A DNA stretch of 64,000 bases from SZAS-79 sp965279075 (GTDB lineage Bacteria > Pseudomonadota > Gammaproteobacteria > Burkholderiales > SG8-39), in NCBI GenBank assembly GCA_965279075.1, contig CBDIHI010000010.1, positions 62,001 to 126,000 of the forward strand. Direction: 5' to 3'. The notes beneath the pieces are model-generated. The model ran no database searches. It worked only from the letters and a program-made list of their open reading frames with translations, and was not told the origin of the DNA. How positions within the stretch are numbered: position 1 is the stretch's first letter; each line of letters starts with the position of its first letter. Below, in pieces: positions 9,660-18,727 of the stretch. The position numbers and the translations under genes were made by a program.

Positions 9660-10523
9660 ATGCCCAAACCCACCCGCTGCCCATTCGACCACGCCGTGAT
9701 CACCGTGCGCGAGCGCATGGACGAAGCCGAGGCGATCTACAAGCGACTCGGCTTTACGCTGACCGCCCGGAGCTTCCACCTCACCGGGTCGTGCAACCGC
9801 CTGATGGTGTTCGGCGAGGATTACCTGGAGCTGATCGGTTTCCCGCCTGCGGGCCAGAAGATCCGCCCCGACCTGCTCGAATCCCCGGTCGGGCTCGACG
9901 GGCTGGTGTTCAAGGCCGGCGACGTGCAGGCGATCCACAAGGAGCTCGTAGCGCTCGGGTTCCCGGCCGGCGAGCCGCAGGCGCTGGCGCGCATGCTTAC
10001 GCTGCCGGGATCGACGCTCGAGCAGGAGGCGCGGTTCACGACGGTGAGGCTGCCGCGCGGCGCGCTGCAGGGCGGGCGGCTCTACTACTGCCGCCACGAG
10101 ACGCCGCAGCTGGTCTGGCATCCGCCTTTCATGTCGCATGCAAACGGCGCCGTCGGGATTGCGTCCTTCACCATCGCCGTGCCCGACCCTGTCGAGGAAG
10201 TCGCCCGGTACGGGAAGATCCTCGACACGCAGCCGAGCCTCCTTGCCGACGGCAGCGCACGCATTGCCATGGGCCAGGCCGAGCTGGAGTTGTTGAAACC
10301 TGAATTGCTGCGCGAGCGACTCGGTGCGCTGGCCTGCGATCCGGCAGACGCCGACGGGATGGCGCGCGACGCCTACATGGCCATGGTGACGGTCAGGGTG
10401 CGCGACCTGGGGGTTGCGCGGGAAGTTTTGCGTCGCGGCGGTTTTGCCGTCCGCGAAATCGGCGGGAGCCTCGTTGTCCCCGCGAGCGAAGCGATGAATT
10501 GCACCATCGCGTTCGCGCAATGA
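9660..10523 (+). CDS. VOC family protein (glyoxalase-like domain)
   Basis: A 287-residue protein with a glyoxalase-like N-terminal module (FDHAVITVRERMDEAEAIYKR, then the strand LMVFGEDYLELIGF) and a second, weaker module after about residue 150. It fits the Glyoxalase_3-type VOC group. Metal ligands would be the early His and the Glu of YLELIGF. No substrate can be inferred. It converges on the aldo/keto reductase gene with one base between the stop codons. Confidence 0.8.
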   Translation: MPKPTRCPFDHAVITVRERMDEAEAIYKRLGFTLTARSFHLTGSCNRLMVFGEDYLELIGFPPAGQKIRPDLLESPVGLDGLVFKAGDVQAIHKELVALGFPAGEPQALARMLTLPGSTLEQEARFTTVRLPRGALQGGRLYYCRHETPQLVWHPPFMSHANGAVGIASFTIAVPDPVEEVARYGKILDTQPSLLADGSARIAMGQAELELLKPELLRERLGALACDPADADGMARDAYMAMVTVRVRDLGVAREVLRRGGFAVREIGGSLVVPASEAMNCTIAFAQ

Positions 10524-10524
10524 C

Positions 10525-11349
10525 CTAGTCCAGCGTCTTCATGTCGTCGGCCGATAGCGTGACCTGCGCCGCAGCGACGTTCTTCTCCAGGTGCAGAATC
10601 GATTTGGTTCCCGGTATAGGCAGTATCACCGGCGACTTTGCCAGCAGCCATGCGAGGGCGACCTGGGCGGGTTTCGCCTTGTGCCTTTTCGCAACCGCCC
10701 TCAGTTTCTCCTCCCCGAGGATGCCGCCCGCGGCGAGCGGGTACCACGGCAGGAACGCGATTCCCAGCCGCTCGCAAGCCTTGAGCACGGCTTCCGACGA
10801 CCGGTTCCCGAGGTTGTATTCGTTCTGCACCGAGAAGATCGGGCAGATGCTGCGCGCTTCCTCGAGTTGCTTGACGGTCACGTTGGAGACGCCGACGTAG
10901 CGGATCTTGCCGGCCTTCTGGCCGTCGGCCAGGGCACCGACGGACTCAGCGAACGGGACCTTGGAATCAGGCGCATGCAGCTGGTACAGGTCGATGCGAT
11001 CGAGCTTCAGGCGCTTCAGGCTGCCGTCGAGCGCGGATTTGAGGTGCTCGGGACGGCCGTCGGGAACCCACCCACCGGGACGCGGCCGCAGCAGGCCGCC
11101 TTTCGTCGCGATGACGAGGTCCTTGGGATAAGGGTAGAGCGCTTCCGCGATCAGGTCCTCGTTCACGTGCGGGCCGTAGCTGTCGGCGGTGTCGAAGAAA
11201 TTCACGCCGAGCTCGATCGCACGGCGCAGCACCTGGTGTGAGTTTTCGCGCAGGCGGGGCGGTCCCCAGACGTTCGGCCCGCACACGCGCATGGCGCCGA
11301 AGCCGAGGCGGTTGACGGTCAGGTCGCCGATGCGGAGGGTCGTGGTCAT
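10525..11349 (-). CDS. Aldo/keto reductase
   Basis: A 274-residue NAD(P)H-dependent oxidoreductase with a TIM-barrel fold. The catalytic tetrad is readable: Asp and Tyr in FFDTADSYGPHVNE, Lys in LVIATKGG and His in LYQLHAPD. The C-terminal cofactor segment ILPIPGTKSILHLEKN is also typical. The substrate is unknown. The downstream end converges with the VOC gene; the adjacent NAD(P)-binding gene on the same strand may be cotranscribed. Confidence 0.92.
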   Translation of the reverse strand: MTTTLRIGDLTVNRLGFGAMRVCGPNVWGPPRLRENSHQVLRRAIELGVNFFDTADSYGPHVNEDLIAEALYPYPKDLVIATKGGLLRPRPGGWVPDGRPEHLKSALDGSLKRLKLDRIDLYQLHAPDSKVPFAESVGALADGQKAGKIRYVGVSNVTVKQLEEARSICPIFSVQNEYNLGNRSSEAVLKACERLGIAFLPWYPLAAGGILGEEKLRAVAKRHKAKPAQVALAWLLAKSPVILPIPGTKSILHLEKNVAAAQVTLSADDMKTLD

Positions 11350-11358
11350 AGCAACAGT

Positions 11359-12033
11359 TTAGGCCTGGACCATGTCCCGCCAATAGTGGATTTTGCATCC
11401 GGTGCCTTGCTGGCGGCTGAACGCGGCGATGGCCTTGGCGAGCTTTTCCACTGGGATCGAGCGGTATCTTGTCAGGCTCCCGATCATCAGCGTGTCGATC
11501 AGCGGCAGCAGGGGGAAGAGCATCGCCTCCACCCATCTCCGCTCGGCCCGCTCGGCGATGATCATGCTGGGGCGGTAGAGGCCGAGGTCTGAAAATCCCA
11601 AGGCCTTGAGCGCTTCTTCCGTCTGGCCTTTCAGCCGTGAGTAGAACACCGACGATTGCGCGTTGGCGTTGGCGGCGGAGAGGTAGGCGAGACGGGTTGC
11701 GCCGGACGCGAGGCCCGCTTTGGCGAACGCTATAACGTATTCGTGGTCGATCCGCGTCATTGCTGCCTCCGAACCGGCGATCCTGATCGTCGTGCCGAAG
11801 GTGCAGTAGCAGTCGTCGACCTTGGCGCCTGCCAGGCTGGCGGCGAGGTTGTCGAAGTCGACGACGCGGTTTTCGAGCTTCGGGTGGCTGATGCCGGATT
11901 CGCGCCGGCCGAGGGTGATGACTTTGGCGTAGGCGGGGTCGGCCAAGAGCAAGGGGAGGAGCTTTTGGCCTGTGGCGCCGGTGGAACCGAGGAGGGCGGC
12001 GATCCTGGGCGGCGTTTCAATTGTGGAGGGCAT
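11359..12033 (-). CDS. NAD(P)H-binding protein, TIP30/HTATIP2-like atypical SDR
   Basis: A 224-residue Rossmann-fold protein. The nucleotide-binding glycine motif ALLGSTGATGQKLL starts at about residue 13, and a possible active-site pair occurs in YLSAANANAQSSVFYSRLKGQTE (Tyr and Lys). The length fits the small atypical SDR group that includes HTATIP2. The ATG at 12033 is chosen because upstream codons read non-homologous sequence. It is divergent from the Bug operon, leaving 47 bases for both promoters. Confidence 0.82.
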   Translation of the reverse strand: MPSTIETPPRIAALLGSTGATGQKLLPLLLADPAYAKVITLGRRESGISHPKLENRVVDFDNLAASLAGAKVDDCYCTFGTTIRIAGSEAAMTRIDHEYVIAFAKAGLASGATRLAYLSAANANAQSSVFYSRLKGQTEEALKALGFSDLGLYRPSMIIAERAERRWVEAMLFPLLPLIDTLMIGSLTRYRSIPVEKLAKAIAAFSRQQGTGCKIHYWRDMVQA

Positions 12034-12080
12034 CGCATAGACTACTATGGCGAAGCTCAAAAACAATAAAGGGTGGAGAC

Positions 12081-13067
12081 ATGAGCGGGATGCGCTTGGC
12101 GTTGGCCCTTGCAGGTGCGGCCGCGGCGGTGTTGGGGTCCGCCACGGCCGGGGCACAGACTTACCCGACGAGGCCGGTCACTTTTGTCGTGCCTTTTGCA
12201 GCGGGGGGCGCAACCGACGTGCTCGGGCGACAGTTCGCGGACCGCATGGGCCGCAGCCTCGGGCAGTTGATTATCGTCGACAATGTGCCCGGCGCGGGCG
12301 GAACGCTTGGCGCGGCACGCGTCGCGAAAGCGAAGCCTGACGGCTATACGTTTCTCGTGGGCCACATGGGGTACATGGCGGCGGCAGTCGGCCTGTACAA
12401 GGCGCTTTCCTACGATTCGGTCGGTGACTTTGACGCTGTCGCGCGCTTCCCCGATACGCCCCTCGTCCTGCTGGCAGGGCGGGAGAGTGGATTTGCCGAT
12501 GTCGGGGCGCTGATCAAGGACGCCAAGCAGCGCCCGGGAAAACTGAATTTCGGCAACGCCGGTGTCGGGTCCACCGGACACCTTGTGGCCGCACTTTTTG
12601 CCAGCTCGGCAGGAATCGAGGTCACCTCGGTTTCATACAAGGGCAATGCACCGGCGATCACCGACGTTATGGGGGGGCAGATCCAGGCGATGTTCGACCA
12701 GTCGAATACCGCGTTACCGATGGTCAGGGGCCAGAAAGTGCTGGCACTCGCGGTGACTTCGAAACAGCGCTTGCCGCAGTTTCCGGATGTTCCTACATTG
12801 CAGGAATCCGGCCTTGCGGGTTTCGAGGCCGCAACTTGGTACGGCATCTATGCGCCCAAGGGAACTTCGCGGGCCATTCTGGAGCGCATGTACATGCAAT
12901 TCCGCGAGGCGATGCAGGACAACGGCTTCTCCGCACGGCTGGTCGCAGATGGCTACGAGATCCTCGATGCCTCGTTGACCACCGGTGCGGCGCTTGCGTT
13001 GCATACCCGTTCCGAAATCGCCCGCTGGAAAAAGGTGATCGAGGACGCAAAGATCCCGGTGAATTGA
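12081..13067 (+). CDS. Bug/TctC-type tricarboxylate-family solute-binding protein
   Basis: A 328-residue periplasmic receptor with a clear signal peptide (ALALAGAAAAVLGSATAGAQ). Bug-family segments are visible: VTFVVPFAAGGATDVLGRQ at the ligand-binding first loop, VDNVPGAGGTLGAARVAKAKPDGYT, and FPDVPTLQESGL. Bug proteins bind small carboxylic or amino acids for uptake or sensing. It is the first gene of a six-gene operon, with GGTGGAGA as ribosome site. No TctA or TctB membrane subunit occurs in the window. Confidence 0.93.
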   Translation: MSGMRLALALAGAAAAVLGSATAGAQTYPTRPVTFVVPFAAGGATDVLGRQFADRMGRSLGQLIIVDNVPGAGGTLGAARVAKAKPDGYTFLVGHMGYMAAAVGLYKALSYDSVGDFDAVARFPDTPLVLLAGRESGFADVGALIKDAKQRPGKLNFGNAGVGSTGHLVAALFASSAGIEVTSVSYKGNAPAITDVMGGQIQAMFDQSNTALPMVRGQKVLALAVTSKQRLPQFPDVPTLQESGLAGFEAATWYGIYAPKGTSRAILERMYMQFREAMQDNGFSARLVADGYEILDASLTTGAALALHTRSEIARWKKVIEDAKIPVN

Positions 13068-13070
13068 GTG

Positions 13071-14069
13071 ATGCTTGCACACCAACTCCCTAAAGTCCTC
13101 AAGCTGCCGGTGGCGCTGATCGCGTGGCTATGCCTTGGCGCAGTCGTTCCCCAAATCGGCGTCGCCCAGGGGTACCCGGACAAGCCGGTACGGCTGATCA
13201 ATCCCAACCCCGCGGGGGCAACGGCCGACTTCCTCGCGCGCGCGGTCGCGGATGAATTGAGCAAGGGCCTCGGGCAAACCGTCTTCGTGGAGAACCGCCC
13301 CGGCGCAGGCAGCACGATTGGCACCGAAGTGGGCGCAAAGTCCCCGCCCGACGGATACACGCTGATGCTCACCTCGAGCCCGTTGTTCGGCGTCGTTCCC
13401 TTGCTCTATTCCAGGCTGGCGTTCGACCCGTTCAAGGATTTCTCATCCGTGATGGTGCTGGCGACCTTCAACAACGTGATCATCGTGCACCCGGGCCTGA
13501 AGGCGCAGACACTAAAAGAGATGATGGAGCTGGCCAGGGCCGAGCCCGGCAAGCTCACCTACGGGTCGACCGGCAACGGGACGACCACGCATCTGTCGGG
13601 GGAACTCTTCAAGTACAAGACCGGAATCCAGATCATTCATGTGCCCTACAAGGGCGCGCCACCCGGGCTGAACGATCTCCTCGGCGGACGGCTGAGCATG
13701 ATGTTCATCAACATCCCGGCCGCATTGCCGCTCGTGAAGGCGGGCAAGTTGCGCGCGCTCGCGGTGACGGGCGCCCAGCGCGAGGCCAGCCTTCCGGACG
13801 TCCCGACGGTGGAAGAGGCGGGTGTTCCGGGGTACCAGGCCGCGGGCTGGTTCAGCCTTTCTGTGCCGGCCGGAACACCGAAGCCCATCATTGCAAAAGT
13901 GAACGGCGTCCTCGCCCAGGCGATGAAGACGAAGGAGTTCTCGTCCCGCATCGTCGACCTGGGCTTCGGTGTCGTTGGCGGCAGCCCGGAGCAGATGGAC
14001 GAGATGATCAAGGTCGAGGTCGAACGATGGGCGCCGGTCGTGAAAGCCTCAGGAGCGAAAATTGACTAG
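13071..14069 (+). CDS. Bug/TctC-type solute-binding protein, second in tandem
   Basis: A 332-residue secreted receptor with a signal peptide ending near GVAQ. It shows the Bug features PVRLINPNPAGATADFLARA, VENRPGAGSTIGTEVGAKSPPDGYT and LPDVPTVEEAGVPGY. The start lies three bases after the previous stop; a GTG directly before the ATG is an alternative. Its sequence differs clearly from the flanking paralogues, so this is not a recent duplication. Either the locus handles several related ligands or the three receptors have diverged in role. Confidence 0.92.
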   Translation: MLAHQLPKVLKLPVALIAWLCLGAVVPQIGVAQGYPDKPVRLINPNPAGATADFLARAVADELSKGLGQTVFVENRPGAGSTIGTEVGAKSPPDGYTLMLTSSPLFGVVPLLYSRLAFDPFKDFSSVMVLATFNNVIIVHPGLKAQTLKEMMELARAEPGKLTYGSTGNGTTTHLSGELFKYKTGIQIIHVPYKGAPPGLNDLLGGRLSMMFINIPAALPLVKAGKLRALAVTGAQREASLPDVPTVEEAGVPGYQAAGWFSLSVPAGTPKPIIAKVNGVLAQAMKTKEFSSRIVDLGFGVVGGSPEQMDEMIKVEVERWAPVVKASGAKID

Positions 14070-15033
14070 TACCTCACTCAGGACGATTGGATTTGCGTTT
14101 GCGCTGGCACTTGGTGCCTGCTTCTCCGCATTTGCGCAACCGCAGAAAACCTTGCGCCTGCTGATCGGATTCCCGGCCGGGCAGGCCAGTGATACCGCGG
14201 CGCGGGTACTCGCAGAGAGGCTCTCCGTGGCGCTCGGGTACCCGGTGATCATTGACAACCGGCCTGGCCAGGGCGGAAGCCTCGCGCTGGCGCTGCTGGC
14301 CAAGTCACCCGCGGACGGCAGCGTCATGACGGTGTCCGCGCTTGCCGCCTTCGTCGCCAACCCGCATCTCTATAAGAATGTGGCCTACGACACGTTGAAG
14401 GATTTCGACCCGGTGGCGCTGATCCTGGACATCCCCGTCGTGCTCGTCACAAATCCGTCGGTACCTGCAAAAAATGTTGCCGAGCTGATCGCATACGCGA
14501 AGGCCAATCCCGACAAGCTATCGCATTCGTCCTCGGGCAACGGGACGGTCTCCCATCTGGGCATGGAAGAGTTCAAGCGTCGCGCCGGAATCACCATGAT
14601 CCATATTCCCTACCAGGGGAGCGCCCGGGCCATGCTGGATCTGATGGCGGGCAACGTGCAGGTAGCGATGGACTCGGTCGCAGTGACGCAGGGCCCCATC
14701 CAGTCGGGGAAAATGCGGCTGCTGGCCGTTGCTTCGGGCCGTCGCATGCCGATGTATCCTGAAGTGCCGACGATCGCGGAGCTGGGGTTTCCCGGGTATG
14801 AGACGGTGGCTTGGCTAGGGGCGGCGATGCCCGCCGGGACGCCGAAGGAAATTCGGGACAAGATCGGCGCCGAGATCCTGAAGATCGCGCGCTCCACGGA
14901 ATACGAGCAGCGCATGGCGACGCTGGGGATGGTGATGCGCCCTGCGGGGCCGGAGGAGTTTGGCGCATTCCTAAAGACCGAGTACGAGCGATGGGGCCGG
15001 ATCGTGAGCCAGTCCGGGGCGAAAGTCGAGTAG
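14062..15033 (+). CDS. Bug/TctC-type solute-binding protein, third in tandem
   Basis: A 323-residue receptor starting with TTG, supported by AGGAG seven bases upstream and by an eight-base overlap with the preceding gene. The signal peptide ends near ACFSAFAQ. Bug features are LRLLIGFPAGQASDTAARVL, IDNRPGQGGSLALALLAKSPADGS and YPEVPTIAELGFPGY. It completes three successive Bug genes ahead of the catabolic enzymes. Confidence 0.92.
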   Translation: MTSTSLRTIGFAFALALGACFSAFAQPQKTLRLLIGFPAGQASDTAARVLAERLSVALGYPVIIDNRPGQGGSLALALLAKSPADGSVMTVSALAAFVANPHLYKNVAYDTLKDFDPVALILDIPVVLVTNPSVPAKNVAELIAYAKANPDKLSHSSSGNGTVSHLGMEEFKRRAGITMIHIPYQGSARAMLDLMAGNVQVAMDSVAVTQGPIQSGKMRLLAVASGRRMPMYPEVPTIAELGFPGYETVAWLGAAMPAGTPKEIRDKIGAEILKIARSTEYEQRMATLGMVMRPAGPEEFGAFLKTEYERWGRIVSQSGAKVE

Positions 15034-15057
15034 GGCAGGTCCGCATATCTGGAGGCA

Positions 15058-15927
15058 ATGCCGATGGGCAAGGTACTGAGCACCGAAGAGATCAGCAACT
15101 ACGCGCATAGGGGCATCCATTTCCCGCTGCGCGCCTTTTCTGCCGAAGAGGCCGATGGACTGTGCCGGAAAGTCGATGCGACCAAGGCGATGATGGGCGG
15201 AAAGATCGCGGGTCGATATAACCAGAAGCCGCACCTGCTGTTTCCCTGGCTGAACGAGCTGATCCGCACGCCAAGAATTCTCGATGCCGTCGAGGACGTG
15301 CTCGGGAGCCCGGACATCCTGTGCTGGGCCGGGGCGTTCTTCGCCAAGGAGGCGGGGGACGGGGGTTTTGTGTCGTGGCACCAGGATGCGACCTACTGGG
15401 GCCTGTCTTCACCCGACGTGGTCACGGCATGGGTTGCGCTGACGCCCTCCACCGTGGAGTCCGGCTGCATGAAGGTCGTGCCCGGCACGCACTTGCGGCA
15501 GGTCGAGCACAAGGACAGCTTCCACGAGAACAACCTGCTTACCCGCGGGCAGGAAATCGCCGTCGAGGTCAACGAGGCCGATGCGGTCGACGTGGTGCTG
15601 CAGCCCGGTGAGTTCTCGCTCCACCATGTGCTGCTTGTGCACGGGTCGGAGCCCAACCGCGCGAAGCTGCCGCGCATCGGATATGCGATCCGGTATATCC
15701 CGCCGCATCTCCACCAGATCACCGGCGAGCGCGACAGCGCGACCCTGGTGCGGGGGACGGACAGCTTCGGCCATTTCGACCACGAGGAAGCCCCCAAGGC
15801 CGACTTCGATGCCGAGGCCGTTGCGCTGCATGCGCGCATCATGGATACGAAGACCAGGATCCTTTATCGCGGGGCCGCAAAGCCGCCCTCGGCAAGGTTT
15901 GCCGGCACCGGAGGCGCCAGGGACTGA
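15058..15927 (+). CDS. Phytanoyl-CoA dioxygenase (PhyH) family protein
   Basis: A 289-residue Fe(II)/2-oxoglutarate-dependent oxygenase of the PhyH family. The metal ligands are visible as HxD in FVSWHQDATYW and a distal His in VLLVHGSEPNRAKLPRIG, with the following Arg placed to bind 2-oxoglutarate. Members hydroxylate varied small molecules. GGAGG precedes the ATG, and the stop overlaps the alcohol dehydrogenase start. It probably oxidises the compound delivered by the upstream Bug receptors, though the substrate is unknown. Confidence 0.9.
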   Translation: MPMGKVLSTEEISNYAHRGIHFPLRAFSAEEADGLCRKVDATKAMMGGKIAGRYNQKPHLLFPWLNELIRTPRILDAVEDVLGSPDILCWAGAFFAKEAGDGGFVSWHQDATYWGLSSPDVVTAWVALTPSTVESGCMKVVPGTHLRQVEHKDSFHENNLLTRGQEIAVEVNEADAVDVVLQPGEFSLHHVLLVHGSEPNRAKLPRIGYAIRYIPPHLHQITGERDSATLVRGTDSFGHFDHEEAPKADFDAEAVALHARIMDTKTRILYRGAAKPPSARFAGTGGARD

Positions 15928-17033
15928 TGGAGTATCGGGCAGCGATATTGCGGCAGGTGAACCGGCCGCTGACGGTCGAGACCGTCACGCTGGGCAAGTT
16001 GAAGCCGACCGACGTCCTGATCCGCGTCCGCGCCAGCGGCCTGTGCCATACCGACCTCGAGGTCATCCAGGGTGGCCTCGCTTATCCGCTGCCCATCGTG
16101 CTCGGGCATGAGGCCGCGGGCGTGGTCGAGAAAGTCGGGGAGGCCGTGTCCCAGGTCGCGCCCGGGGATCACGTAGTCGCCTCATGGAACCCGCATTGCG
16201 GCCAGTGCTTTTACTGCGAGCGCGACCAGCCGATCCTGTGCGAACCGTATACGAAGAACACGCGCGCCGGCCACTTGCCGGACGGCGAGTCCCGTTATTT
16301 TCTTGACGGGGCCAAGCTGTACCACTTTTCTGTGGTGTCCTCTCACGCGGAATATTGTGTTGTGCCCGAAGCAGGCGCCATCCGCGTGCCGCAGGCGATC
16401 CCTTTCGATCGGGCCTGCCTGATCGGATGCGGGGTGATGACCGGAGTAGGCGCGGTTTCGCGCCTGGCCAGGGTGGAGGCGGGCGCCTCGGTCGCCGTGG
16501 TGGGGTGCGGCGCGGTCGGGCTCAATGCCCTGCAGGGCGCGGTGCTGGAGCGCGCCGGGGTGATCATCGCCATCGATCGTGACGCGGGCAGGAAGGATAT
16601 GGCTGGGAAATTCGGCGCCACGCATTTCATCGAGGCCACGGACGTGGACGCGATAGGGCGGGTGAAGGCGCTGACTGAAGGGCGCGGCGCAGACTACGTC
16701 TTCGAGTGCGCGGGCAGCGAGGCATCCCTCCAGCTGTCGCTTGAGATCGTCAGGCCTGGCGGACAGGCGGTGATCCTCGGCAAGACCGGCGTGGACCAGA
16801 AAGTGAGCCTGCGTTTCGGCTCCCTGATGGGCGACAAGCACATCGTGCGCTCAAGCTACGGCGGCGCGCGGCCGCGGCGTGATTTCCCGTGGCTGGCGCA
16901 GGCGTATCTCGACGGCAAGCTGAAGCTCGACGAACTGATCTCGATGCGTCTGCCGCTCGAGCGGATCAACGAGGGGTTCGATGCAATGCGGCGCGGAGAG
17001 ATCGTGCGCGCGGTCATCGAGTTCCCCGCCTGA
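15927..17033 (+). CDS. Zinc-dependent alcohol dehydrogenase
   Basis: A 368-residue medium-chain dehydrogenase of the class III-like group. Catalytic-zinc ligands occur in ASGLCHTDLEV and LGHEAAGVVEKVG. The structural-zinc cysteines are in CGQCFYCERDQPILC, and the NAD-binding loop is VAVVGCGAVGLNALQG. It would oxidise an alcohol to an aldehyde or ketone with NAD. Its start overlaps the PhyH stop by one base and its stop overlaps the hydrolase start by one base, which indicates tight translational coupling. Confidence 0.93.
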   Translation: MEYRAAILRQVNRPLTVETVTLGKLKPTDVLIRVRASGLCHTDLEVIQGGLAYPLPIVLGHEAAGVVEKVGEAVSQVAPGDHVVASWNPHCGQCFYCERDQPILCEPYTKNTRAGHLPDGESRYFLDGAKLYHFSVVSSHAEYCVVPEAGAIRVPQAIPFDRACLIGCGVMTGVGAVSRLARVEAGASVAVVGCGAVGLNALQGAVLERAGVIIAIDRDAGRKDMAGKFGATHFIEATDVDAIGRVKALTEGRGADYVFECAGSEASLQLSLEIVRPGGQAVILGKTGVDQKVSLRFGSLMGDKHIVRSSYGGARPRRDFPWLAQAYLDGKLKLDELISMRLPLERINEGFDAMRRGEIVRAVIEFPA

Positions 17034-18064
17034 TGCCCGCGGCCGCGCGGCATCCTCCGCTGCAGCCCGGCTGGATAGACCGGCCGCACCTCGAATATTC
17101 GCCGGGGGATTTCAGGCTCGAGAGCGGCGAGGTCATCCGCGATTTCAACGTGTCGTATGTGGTTCATGGCGACCTTGGGGCCGCGAAGGACAGGGTCGTC
17201 CTCGCGCTCTCCGCCATCGGCAGTACTCACCATCGTCTCGATTTCCTCATCGGCGCAGGGAAGGCGCTGGACCCGGCGACCTGCGCGGTGATTGCAGTGG
17301 ACGCCATCGGCAACGGGATCACGACCTCGCCGTCGATATCGATGGCGCAGCCGGGGACGGCCTTCCCCAGATTTACGATCCGCGACATGGTCGAGAGCCA
17401 GCGGTTGCTGCTGGACCACCTGGGCATAGGCCGGCTGCATGGGGTTGTCGGCGCTTCCATGGGTGGCATGCAGGCCCTGCAGTGGGGAGTCAGCCACGGC
17501 AAGCGCATGCGCAAGATCGTCGCCATGACGCCGATGGCGAGGACGACGCCCTGGTCTGCGGCCATCAACGAAACGGCGCGCCGGGCCATCATGGCCGACC
17601 CGGAGTGGGCTTCCGGCGGGACGCGTGGCTGGGAGGCGTGGGTACCGCACATGCAATTGCTGGCCGGATGCACGCCGCAACTCCTGGCCGAGCGCTTCGA
17701 ATCGGTCCAGGCTGTCCGGGATTGGATCGACGTGCGAACCGCATGGTGGATCGGGCAGGGGCTCGCGCCGGTCGACTGGGTTTACCAGTCCTACGCTTAC
17801 GATGCGCACGACGTGGGCGGGACGCCGGGATTCGGCGGCGATACAGCGCGCGCCCTCGGCGCAATCGAAGCTGCGACCCTCGTCCTCGCGCCGCCGCTGG
17901 ACCTGTACAACCCGGCCGAGGCCGCCCGATGGGCCGCGAGCCGGATTCCTTCCGGGCAACTGGTCGAAATACCCTCGCTCTGGGGTCACCAGTCAGCATC
18001 CGCGGCGAACGATGCGGATGCGGCTTTCCTCAACGCATCGATTGCGGCGTTCATGTCCTCGTAA
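17033..18064 (+). CDS. Alpha/beta-fold hydrolase, homoserine O-acetyltransferase (MetX)-like
   Basis: A 343-residue alpha/beta-fold enzyme resembling MetX. The nucleophile is in VGASMGGMQALQWG, with probable Asp in APPLDLYNPAEA and His in LWGHQSASAAND. True MetX uses acetyl-CoA and homoserine, but this copy ends a catabolic operon and lacks a methionine-pathway neighbour. A hydrolase or acyltransferase role on the operon's substrate is therefore more likely. The start is fixed by the TGATG overlap with the dehydrogenase gene. Confidence 0.85.
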   Translation: MPAAARHPPLQPGWIDRPHLEYSPGDFRLESGEVIRDFNVSYVVHGDLGAAKDRVVLALSAIGSTHHRLDFLIGAGKALDPATCAVIAVDAIGNGITTSPSISMAQPGTAFPRFTIRDMVESQRLLLDHLGIGRLHGVVGASMGGMQALQWGVSHGKRMRKIVAMTPMARTTPWSAAINETARRAIMADPEWASGGTRGWEAWVPHMQLLAGCTPQLLAERFESVQAVRDWIDVRTAWWIGQGLAPVDWVYQSYAYDAHDVGGTPGFGGDTARALGAIEAATLVLAPPLDLYNPAEAARWAASRIPSGQLVEIPSLWGHQSASAANDADAAFLNASIAAFMSS

Positions 18065-18121
18065 ACCCGCGGCGCGGTTTGGCCCGCTTATTGGAAATCC
18101 GCAGGAAGCCCTCTACCCCAG

Positions 18122-18712
18122 ATGCCAGAGTCAACCCTCCCCGCCGGCACCGGCACCGCCATCCCGCTTCCCCGCGGCCATTCGATCGACATCATCAACA
18201 CCGACGGCAGCCAGGTGGTCGACTTCTGGGCGTTCGTCAAAGCCGACCCGTCCGAACACCTCTCGATGCCGCACTGCCGGTCCTGCCTTGAAAAACTTCA
18301 CTTCACCAAAGGCGACGCGCTGTACTCGAGCCACCGCAGGAAGATCCTCGAGATCACGGAAGACACGTCCCCGGGAATCCACGACAGCCTGCTGTCCGCC
18401 TGCGACGACGAGCGCTACCGCCTCCTAGGCGTGAAGGGATACCACGCAAGCTGCGCGGGCAACCTGAGGAAGGCGCTGGAAGAGTCAGGCATCAGGATCG
18501 CCTCGCTCCCGGCCCCGTGGAACCTCTTCGAGAACGTATCGACGGAAGGCGGGAAGCTCGAGATCAAGCCCCCGCTGTCGAAGAAGGGCGACTACGTGAC
18601 ACTGAAGGCGCTGGACGACCTGATACTTGTAATTTCAGCCTGCCCGATGGACGTGGTCCCGACGAACGGTTCAGACTGCAGGCCAATGGACATCCAGTAC
18701 TGCCTCACATAA
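18122..18712 (+). CDS. DUF1989 (urea carboxylase-associated family) protein
   Basis: A 196-residue protein of the DUF1989 family, often found beside urea carboxylase genes. Conserved features are the early beta-rich segment IDIINTDGSQVVDFWAF, a mid Cys-containing stretch GYHASCAGN, and the C-terminal SACPMDVVPTNGSDCRPMDI. The biochemical role of the family is not well settled. No urea carboxylase is nearby. The tannase-like gene follows after 15 bases, with AAGGAAGAG as its ribosome site. Confidence 0.88.
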   Translation: MPESTLPAGTGTAIPLPRGHSIDIINTDGSQVVDFWAFVKADPSEHLSMPHCRSCLEKLHFTKGDALYSSHRRKILEITEDTSPGIHDSLLSACDDERYRLLGVKGYHASCAGNLRKALEESGIRIASLPAPWNLFENVSTEGGKLEIKPPLSKKGDYVTLKALDDLILVISACPMDVVPTNGSDCRPMDIQYCLT

Positions 18713-18727
18713 GAACAAGGAAGAGAC

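Noticed and set aside
17033..18064. Calling the MetX-like protein homoserine O-acetyltransferase for methionine synthesis
   Set aside because: The catabolic operon context and absence of metW or other methionine genes make that assignment unsafe from sequence alone.
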